This document shows positions 57,501 to 64,000 of a stretch of DNA of 64,000 nt, in pieces (the first letter of the stretch is position 1; every line of letters starts with the position of its first letter). The position numbers were made by a program, and so were the translations under genes. The notes below the pieces were generated by a model that worked only from the letters and a program-made list of their open reading frames with translations, searched no databases and had not been told where the DNA came from. Source of the stretch: Helicostylum pulchrum (taxonomy: Eukaryota; Mucoromycota; Mucoromycetes; Mucorales; Mucoraceae); the NCBI GenBank assembly GCA_025677825.1, contig JAIXMO010000064.1, forward strand, positions 62,001-126,000. The letters are read 5' to 3'.

Positions 57501-58110
57501 TCTTGAATAAATGATGGCCAGTACTGAGGCCAATCCTTTTTTAAGATTTGAACTAACACCAAGTCTAATTTATTAAGGTATATCTTTTGTGATCGGAGTG
57601 TAGACTCGTTTGAAGAAAGTTCAATTACATGTTTGACAATGTAATTTCGCATAACTTTTTTGTTTTGGTTAGTTTCCACGCTAATACATAATATTTCAAC
57701 GCTTATGATATGTACCTAAACGTTGATCCATAGGTAAAGTATTCCAACGAACAACGATAAATTCTTCCAGTATACCGAGCGCTATAAACTAAAAATTGAC
57801 GCTTTAAAAAAAAGAAAGAAAATTTATGATAAATATGTATATATATATATTTTTACTTTTGCTTGTATACTAGAAGACTGTTCAAGTATTTGATCAACCA
57901 ACTGCCATGAATCAGTATAATTCTGAAATTCAGTCAAGATTGTTTGAGCTTTTGTTCTCTAATGAATTCATTATTATTGACAAGTTTCTTTCGTCCTTTA
58001 TTTTTTGGGCTATTTACCGTGTCATTATCTCCTTCGTAAAAAGCTTGAACTATATTATCAAAGTCTTTTACAGTGAACGAACTACTAAGAAGTGACTGTA
58101 TACGTTGCAT
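54579..58110 (-). CDS. XPO1: Exportin-1 (CRM1), nuclear export receptor
   Basis: Karyopherin that exports leucine-rich NES cargo with RanGTP. Exons 58110-58018, 57958-57857, 57788-57716, 57654-57432, 57374-57137, 57075-55876, 55817-55437, 55372-54816 and 54762-54579 give 1016 residues (human 1071). Recognisable: WNTLPMDQR, LVQILKKDWPQYWPSFI, CENNMKILKLLSEEVFDFS, MCLECWAKL, VCWAIGAISGT, REMACDSFLKI and the C-terminal FPLLQKNQIEVLVMG. The intron after 57716 was placed at AAAAAAG (57654), behind a perfect CTAAC branch site. The intron after 57137 has a GC donor. The residue matching human Cys528 appears to be Leu (KDLVELLQK), which would predict leptomycin B insensitivity. Confidence 0.95.
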
Positions 58111-58281
58111 TTTTTTTTTTTTAGTTAACCAATATTTGTTTAAATTTCATAAACTTACATTCATTTATAAAAGAAAATATTGAGAGGGAGTTTATAAAAA
58201 AATAAAAATAAAAAGCTTTTAAAAGAGGGGATACCAGGGTAAAAAAAAAAAGTTTTTTTTTTTCGCTCTCTTTATCATATA

Positions 58282-58589
58282 ATGTCAGACAACGATCGAA
58301 CAAGTAATTTTGTTTTCAATAAACACAGTGAGAAAAACCCTAACGGTCAACAAGTGCAACATCGTTGCAATGGATATTTGGAAGACGTACTTGAAGGTGT
58401 CTCTCAATGGCCAATGGACATTGCAAAACCATTTAGCTTGTTCTTGTCTTGTTTGAGATCTCAACCAGGTTAACAACATATACGTTATTTTCTCTTTTTA
58501 GTTATATAGAAGTACTAAAGTGTCCTTCTCTTTTTTTTTTAAAAAAAACAGGTCAAGAACCACCAAGATATAAAAGTCAAAAAGACTAA
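58282..58589 (+). CDS. Small protein of unknown function
   Basis: Exons 58282-58468 and 58552-58589, phase 1, give 74 residues; reading straight through would stop after 63. The intron donor GTTAAC is weak but the acceptor AAAACAG is good. The sequence opens MSDNDRTSNFVFNKHSEKNP, then CNGYLEDVLEGVSQWPMDIA, a mostly polar protein with one amphipathic stretch (PFSLFLSCLRSQPG). The CT-rich leader is like other genes here. No family recognised. Confidence 0.5.
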
Positions 58590-58765
58590 TTCAATTAGAC
58601 AACCGCTTGCTACAAACAAAAAATATATCTTATTTTTCTCGTGAACTTCCTGACTCTTCAATGCAACAAGGATCTTATTTGTTGAAATATACATATAAGT
58701 TATACATACAGAATATAATTAAAAAGCTTTTATTTTATTTTATTTTGTGTGCCTAGATATAATTT

Positions 58766-60159
58766 TTATAATTGGTGCTTTTTCTCTTCACCAAAGTTAT
58801 GTAAAATTGCCTCGTAACAAAAGAACATTATTGCAGCATTTGGCACAACACGCATTAAATGTGCCGACATACCTCCATATAACGAAATTACACCTTCTTC
58901 TCTGATAACTAATTTTAAACATTGTAAAATTCCTGTATATTTTACCACGCCGTTCTTTGAAGGCTCCCTTAATCTTGTTCTAATAACTTCATGAGGGTAT
59001 GCTATACAAGCAGCTATTAATTTTGCCACAGCTGCAGCTCCTAAATTACCTAACCAGGCTATACATACAAAGGTTAGAAATATTAAATTGTATTTTTTTT
59101 TCTTTCTGTTTTACCTTGTGCACTTTTACCACCAAAAGTCTTTTTATTTTCCATTTGAGCAGGAGAGTGAGCCCATCTCTTTTTTAATTTTTCATAAATG
59201 ACCCATTGTACAGTTCCTTCAGCTACACCAAGATAAGAAGCACTCATACCTCTATATAGTCCTTTTATACCTTCCTGCTTTAGTATCTTTACAGCACAAT
59301 CCAAACTATTATTATAAAGCCGTTGTTTCCCTTGTAATTGTAATCGTGTTTTAATAACCCAGATAGGATTTGTGGCAGTTGATGTCAGAATACCTAAAAG
59401 ATTTTTTAAAGTTTTGGTTACACAAATATGCTTCAAATATTTTCTTTGTCCCTTTTTTTACCTGCCGTCGCCGCAGAAGCTAAATGTACAATAGGTGTTT
59501 CTCTACCATGGTTTAATTCGGTAAAAAACTTTTTACCGTTACCATATGTATAAAAATTAATCGCTCTACTCGCTATATATCAATATTTTTTGCCCCACAG
59601 AAAAAAAAAGAAAAAAAAAAAAGGAACTTTACCTGGCTGGAATGACGCCGATTAAATTAGGTCCAAGGCCTTTAAAATAACCTCGAACACCTTCAATTTG
59701 CTTAATTTGCCTATTTATACAATCCTCTATTAATAAATAGTATACTGACAGACGAAAAAAACTCATATTCGATATTTACACTAATAATTTACCGGTTTCA
59801 ATAAAATGTCCTAATAAAAAGTGTCTTTGTTTTAGGCCTTTTTCTATCCCTTGTTGATAAAATGTAGACTAAAAAAAAATTGAAGGATATATGAGTAAAA
59901 GCGAAAAATTTATTATACGCTTAAACTCTACCTGTAAACGAGTCTTTACAACGTCTAATGGAGAAGTACAAACTGCTCCGACTAGACCACCCACACTACA
60001 AAACAAAAGTGTTTTAAAAAAAACGTTCAGGGAAACAAGGAATATAAATATCAAGTCTTACCCTCCAGCAAAGAAATGAACATATGACTTTGCCTCTTTC
60101 GAAATGAGAGGTTTTTTTACTCTAATGTCGTTCGAATTAAGTGCTACTGTTGCTGACAT
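58766..60159 (-). CDS. RIM2: Mitochondrial pyrimidine nucleotide carrier (RIM2/SLC25A33-36-like)
   Basis: Inner-membrane carrier exchanging pyrimidine nucleotides. Exons 60159-60062, 59995-59932, 59868-59793, 59726-59633, 59565-59462, 59393-59115 and 59058-58766 give 335 residues (yeast Rim2 is 377). The three repeats carry PLDVVKTRL, PIWVIKTRL and PHEVIRTRL, the carrier signature. The Trp-containing second repeat, PARAINFYTYGNGK and EGTVQWVIYEKLK are typical of the RIM2 branch. The start is MSATVALNSND; an upstream ATG in frame would add a hydrophobic 60-residue extension that is unlikely to be real. Confidence 0.9.
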
Positions 60160-61598
60160 GGAGTTGAATAACGAAAAGAGGGCAGTGGAAGAACAATAAA
60201 TAAAAATATCCAACCCATCAAATTTTCTTAGAAAAAAGAGGCTTAGATTGAAAGTCAGTGGTTTAACATTGATAAAGACCATTCCTTGCATTACAATGAA
60301 ACGCCAGATTTTTCTTATGTCCCAGATACCTTCCTTATATGACAATACAGGTTACGTTGGGGGGACCAGGCAGTACATCTGAGTTTTTAAAAATTGGGGT
60401 ATTTGGGGGATCATTGCAAGGAAGTATACCAACAGACACTAGTGCCAATGTACTAAATATCTTTGGTTGATATGGGTATCTATACTTTAACATATTCTTG
60501 TGCTTCTTCCGATGTCTCAGTTACTGAATCTACCCCGCTATTTCTTAAAGCCAACGAAAGAACATAGTATCACGATCAAAAATCCCTGTAATAGTGATGG
60601 TATCGTCAGCGGTGTAAGCTTAGTTACTAAATTACATAATCTTATTTTACATTTTAGTAAGGGGGATTCCTGGTACACAAAAAAGTGTGACGTTTTTCAT
60701 GCGTTCAACTTTGTTTTTATCCGCATAAAGAGGAAAAACAAGTACCTACTACGTATATAAAAATGATTAACCAAGGTATAAGTACGAGTATATGAAACAA
60801 ATAATGGTATAATATGACATAGTAATGAGTAAATACATAGATATTTTGAGAGCGTAGCTACCTACGTACTACTTTTCATGTAAGAATTCACAGAAACAGT
60901 AAGAATTTTTTTTGAAGACATTTAGACCACTCATTTTAGTTGATAGCTAAATTGGGAGGGAGAGGTTGAAAAATATATCCCGTTGAACAACTTCAATTGA
61001 CTCAAGCAATACCGAGATTTCCACAAGAAGTCAATGTTTTAAATGAAGACGACTTCATTCTCTTCAACTTTTACTTGAACCTGATAACCGACCCCTTTTA
61101 GTACAAGAGCAATTGAAATATGCCTTTATCGCTATCGCTTTTTACAGTCAGTACGGTATGTCAGTTACCAACGTCCCTATATATATCACCACAGAATGTA
61201 TTACTAGAGAAAATATAATCAGTAGAAGTGGCACCAAATCATTGACAAATATGATCGATGGGATATTTACATCCTAAAAGGGACGGACAGAAGAAGGAAA
61301 TAAAAGAAATAGAAAAGTAAAAAGTTAGTGTATGAAATAACAAAACGAATAAGTTGAACTTGCCGTTCTCCTAGAAGAGGACTCGTCTACGGTAGGCGCG
61401 AGCGATACCAGGCAGAAATAGTTATTTGGGAGTGTAAGTATACATGTATTGAAGTATGTGGAAACTGACTTCACCCACTCATAAGCCAGCTGAATGGACA
61501 GTCATAAATTGTGACTTTGAATTAGGGTTTTTTTTTGTTGTAACTTTTTTCAAGAGTAGTTTTTTTTTTATAATTATTACTCATTATATACATAGAAA
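60160..61598. other. Intergenic region with a frameshifted remnant
   Basis: It separates RIM2 (-) from the Utp12-domain gene (+). The remnant at 60970-61277 is described separately. The 86-codon frame at 60500-60760 (+) is not supported. Confidence 0.5.
60970..61277 (+). pseudogene. Frameshifted coding remnant, family unknown
   Basis: One frame is open from 60970 to 61101 (KIYPVEQLQLTQAIPRFPQE and onward). The frame that takes over is open from 61047 to 61277 (LLVQEQLKYAFIAIAFYSQY and onward). Both have normal residue composition and look like pieces of one protein separated by an indel near 61050-61080. There is no ATG or splice signal that reconciles them. I do not recognise the protein. 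Confidence 0.4.
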
Positions 61599-62377
61599 AT
61601 GGTCAAGAAGGGATCTAAATCAGCAGCGGGAGCTAGAAGAGCTTCATTAATTGCCACAGAACAAGAGAACATAACAATTGTTAAACCCAATGAACTTGGA
61701 GATCATAGTAAATACAGTGTGATTCGATCTGGAAATGATTTTGTTAAAGATATTCAATCTTGGGTTCAGTTAAAGCAAGAGTGTAATACAACCGAGGAGA
61801 TTCGTAATAAAGTACGTCGCTTACCACTTGATAATGTATTGCCTTTACTTCAAGAGTTGTTGGCTAAATTTGATGTGCAACAAGCACGTGATACCGAACT
61901 GACAGAGTGGATTAAAACTGTACTCTTGATTCATACAGCATATTTTATGACATTACCTGAGATTGTTGAAAGATTATCCAACTTGTATAAAGAATTAGAC
62001 GATCGTTTGACAGTTTACCCTAAATTATTAGCTATGCATGGTCGTTTAGACCTTATTCAAAATCAAATTGATGCTCGTAATAAAAAAGACGATTCCGACG
62101 ATGAACTTGATACACAGTTATTTGAGGAAAGCGAGGATTCTGATGACGCAGAAGATGTTGATGAACAAGGTTCTGATAATGATTCTGATGATGATTTAAT
62201 GGATATGGACGGTGATGAAGAGGTAAAAAATTTATTTTTATATACGTGTAATTTTTTAATTTTTGTTGATTAATCATTATTATTACTTAATAGGCCAAGA
62301 TGTTTGGTGAAGAAGAGGATGATTTAAATACTGAAGACGAAGATGACAACATTAGTGATAGTGATATTGAAGACTAA
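61599..62377 (+). CDS. Utp12-domain protein, Utp5/WDR43-like, without WD40 repeats
   Basis: The Utp12 domain is found in WD40 proteins of the small-subunit processome (Utp5, Utp9, Utp12), needed for 18S rRNA processing in the nucleolus. Exons 61599-62222 and 62294-62377 give 235 residues. The domain (about residues 45-165) contains IRNKVRRLPLDNVLPLLQEL, WIKTVLLIHTAYFM and LLAMHGRLDLIQNQID, most like the C-terminal part of WDR43/Utp5. The C-terminus is very acidic (DEDDNISDSDIED). Family members are usually several hundred residues with N-terminal WD40 repeats; here the gene starts with a basic MVKKGSKSAAGARRAS and no repeat-coding exons are visible for 1.4 kb upstream. Confidence 0.82.
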
Positions 62378-62578
62378 AAAGACTTTTTTTTTTTTAAAAG
62401 TGTACAATAAAATAAACAAGTAAATATTATTATTTTCTCTGTGTCACACGTTTTTTTATATTTTTTTTAGCTTACCGTTTAAGCACAAACAGATATAAAT
62501 AACATATATCTTAGCCTTTTTTCTTTTCTTTTCTTTCTTTCCCCTCTTCTTTTCTTTTTTAAAAATAAAATAAGAAAC

Positions 62579-64000
62579 ATGCCTGTATTCAGTCATCTAG
62601 CAAACAAATTTAAAAGTAAATTTCGAGAAACAGTAAGTAGTGTAGTTAAAAATGGTGATGGTGATGAGAACGAAAGAGAAGAAGACTATTTAGCAGAAGG
62701 ACACCGATTCGATTCTTTCGCTCCAATTAGACATGAAGCTATGGTCAAGTACTTTATTGATGGTCACGATTATTGTTGGTAAATACATATGTCTACCGTT
62801 CCTAATCACAAATATTTACAAAATATTGAAAAAAAAACAGGGCTGTTGCTGAAGCTATAGAAAGCGCTACAACTGTTGTCTTTATTGAAGACTGGTGGTT
62901 GGTAAAGTTTATTGATATCTTTTTCTTTTCCTTTTGCTGTATGTGTATATCGGAGAACTTATATTTTTATTTTATTTTTAGTCGCCAGAATTGGTAAAGA
63001 ACAAATTTGTATAATTTTTTTGGGGATGATGAAACGGACGTTAAAACTTCATTTAATATAGTACCTTAAAAGACCACCTGCCAAGTTCCCAGAGTTCCGC
63101 ATTGATGCACTATTGAAACGAAAAGCAGAGCAAGGTGTCATGATTTATATCGTTGTATATAAGGTTCGATAAAATAGTGCAGAAACATACAGAAAAAAAT
63201 AAAAAAATAATGACGTATAAATATATACTTTGTGTTCCTTGCAGGAAGTAGAGTTGGCTCTAACCTTGGATAGTGCTCACACCAAGAAAGCGTTACAAGA
63301 TTTGCATGAAAATATTGTAGGCAAGTACCGCGTTACCTGATAGTGCATTGCATATTATACTTACGTGACTTTATTTAGTTCAAAGACATCCTGATCACGC
63401 TGTCGGAGGTACATTCTTTTGGTCTCATCACGAGAAGTTTGTTGTGGTAGATAATAGAATTGCTTTCTTGGGTGGCATTGATCTTTGTTACGGGTAAAAC
63501 ATAATACATATTTTTGTTTCGTCTGCTTTACTAATTTCAAACACAAAAAAAAAAAAATAGTCGTTGGGATACCCATGCCCATAGATTAGCTGATTTTACT
63601 ACAGCAAACCCAGCTTTGGAAGTATTCCCAGGTAAGAAAATTAAAGAGCCCTTTTTCTTAAAAAATTGTATAGATACTCACGTATGTATAATATAGGCCA
63701 AGATTACAGTGATGCTCGTTTAAGAGACTTTGAATTCGGTAAGTTAAAAGCAAATTTTGCGCTAAAAAAAAATAATCAATTAAATCCGTATTTGTATAAA
63801 TTATCTAGTCAAGGACTGGGACATGAAACTAATTGATAAGACCGTAATCCCACGTATGCCTTGGCATGATATTTCCCTTTGTATGGTAAGATCCGAATTT
63901 TCGCTTATTATATATATCTATTTTTGTACGTTACTCAAAAAATAAGGTTTTTTTGTAGTTGGGCCAACCTGTTTTGGATGTTGCTAGACATTTCTGTGAC
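62579..64000 (+). CDS. Phospholipase D, N-terminal part, cut by the right edge
   Basis: Hydrolyses phosphatidylcholine to phosphatidic acid in membrane signalling. Ten exons are seen: 62579-62778, 62841-62901, 62982-62993, 63062-63163, 63245-63320, 63379-63493, 63561-63631, 63697-63738, 63809-63885 and 63959 to the edge. The first HKD motif is intact: [17 protein letters not shown] followed by DLCYGRWD. SPEL comes from a 12-base exon. The intron after 63320 uses a GC donor. The protein begins near the catalytic core ([17 protein letters not shown]), so there are no PX/PH domains ahead of it in this model. The second HKD lies beyond the window. Confidence 0.92.

Noticed and set aside
60500..60760. 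86-codon plus-strand frame
   Set aside because: No motif or leader, and it lies in the upstream region of RIM2.
1..64000. CRISPR array, prophage or bacterial operon structure
   Set aside because: No spaced direct repeats were seen; spliced genes throughout show a eukaryotic nuclear genome.

Overview
The window looks like nuclear DNA of an early-diverging fungus, most likely Mucoromycota (Mucorales-like). It is AT-rich, genes are compact and intron-rich (introns mostly 50-120 bp with GT(A)AG(T)...CTAAC-like...TAG signals), and the gene set is fungal: PPS1-type phosphatase, MGM1, TMEM97, CRM1, RIM2, FIP1 and a gamma-tubulin complex protein. Gene models below were built by hand from splice signals, reading-frame continuity and family motifs. 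Where exon lengths sum to a whole number of codons I give exon coordinates.

Layout. 1-5 kb: a gene cut by the left edge, a possible tiny gene, and the PPS1 dual-specificity phosphatase (-). 5-10 kb: an mS26-like mitoribosomal protein (+), a TALE homeobox regulator (+) and a Nudix hydrolase with a very long low-complexity tail (-). 10.6-12.8 kb: a decayed Fanzor (eukaryotic TnpB/IS605 OrfB-like RNA-guided nuclease) inside what looks like a terminal-inverted-repeat transposon with a 9-bp direct repeat. 13-21.5 kb: C2H2 finger protein, CK2 beta, a bHLH factor, the MGM1/OPA1 dynamin and ribosomal protein uL1. 21.5-24.3 kb: about 2.8 kb with nothing I can support. 24.3-37 kb: a small unknown gene, LMBRD2-like membrane protein, MDR oxidoreductase, TMEM97/EXPERA protein, a zinc polyol-type dehydrogenase divergent from an aquaporin, and an MFS sugar transporter. 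37-49 kb: gamma-tubulin complex protein, mitochondrial ClpP convergent with NAD-IDH subunit 1, and the P5A ATPase SPF1. 49-52.5 kb: accessory DNA with a perfect 17-bp hairpin, a small membrane protein, a TA-flanked Tc1/mariner-type MITE and a second Fanzor/TnpB-like fragment. 52.5-64 kb: FIP1, exportin CRM1, a small unknown gene, the RIM2 carrier, a frameshifted remnant, a Utp12-domain protein and a phospholipase D cut by the right edge.

The genes do not form a single pathway. Several serve mitochondria (mS26, MGM1, ClpP, IDH1, RIM2), others RNA export and processing or the secretory membrane system. The most interesting material is the mobile-element layer: two independent Fanzor-type remnants, one with candidate transposon ends, plus a clean MITE. 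There is also unusual gene architecture: four GC-AG introns sharing the donor GCAAGT, 6-nt and 12-nt microexons, and a start codon split by an intron. All homology statements are from motif recognition; no database search was run.
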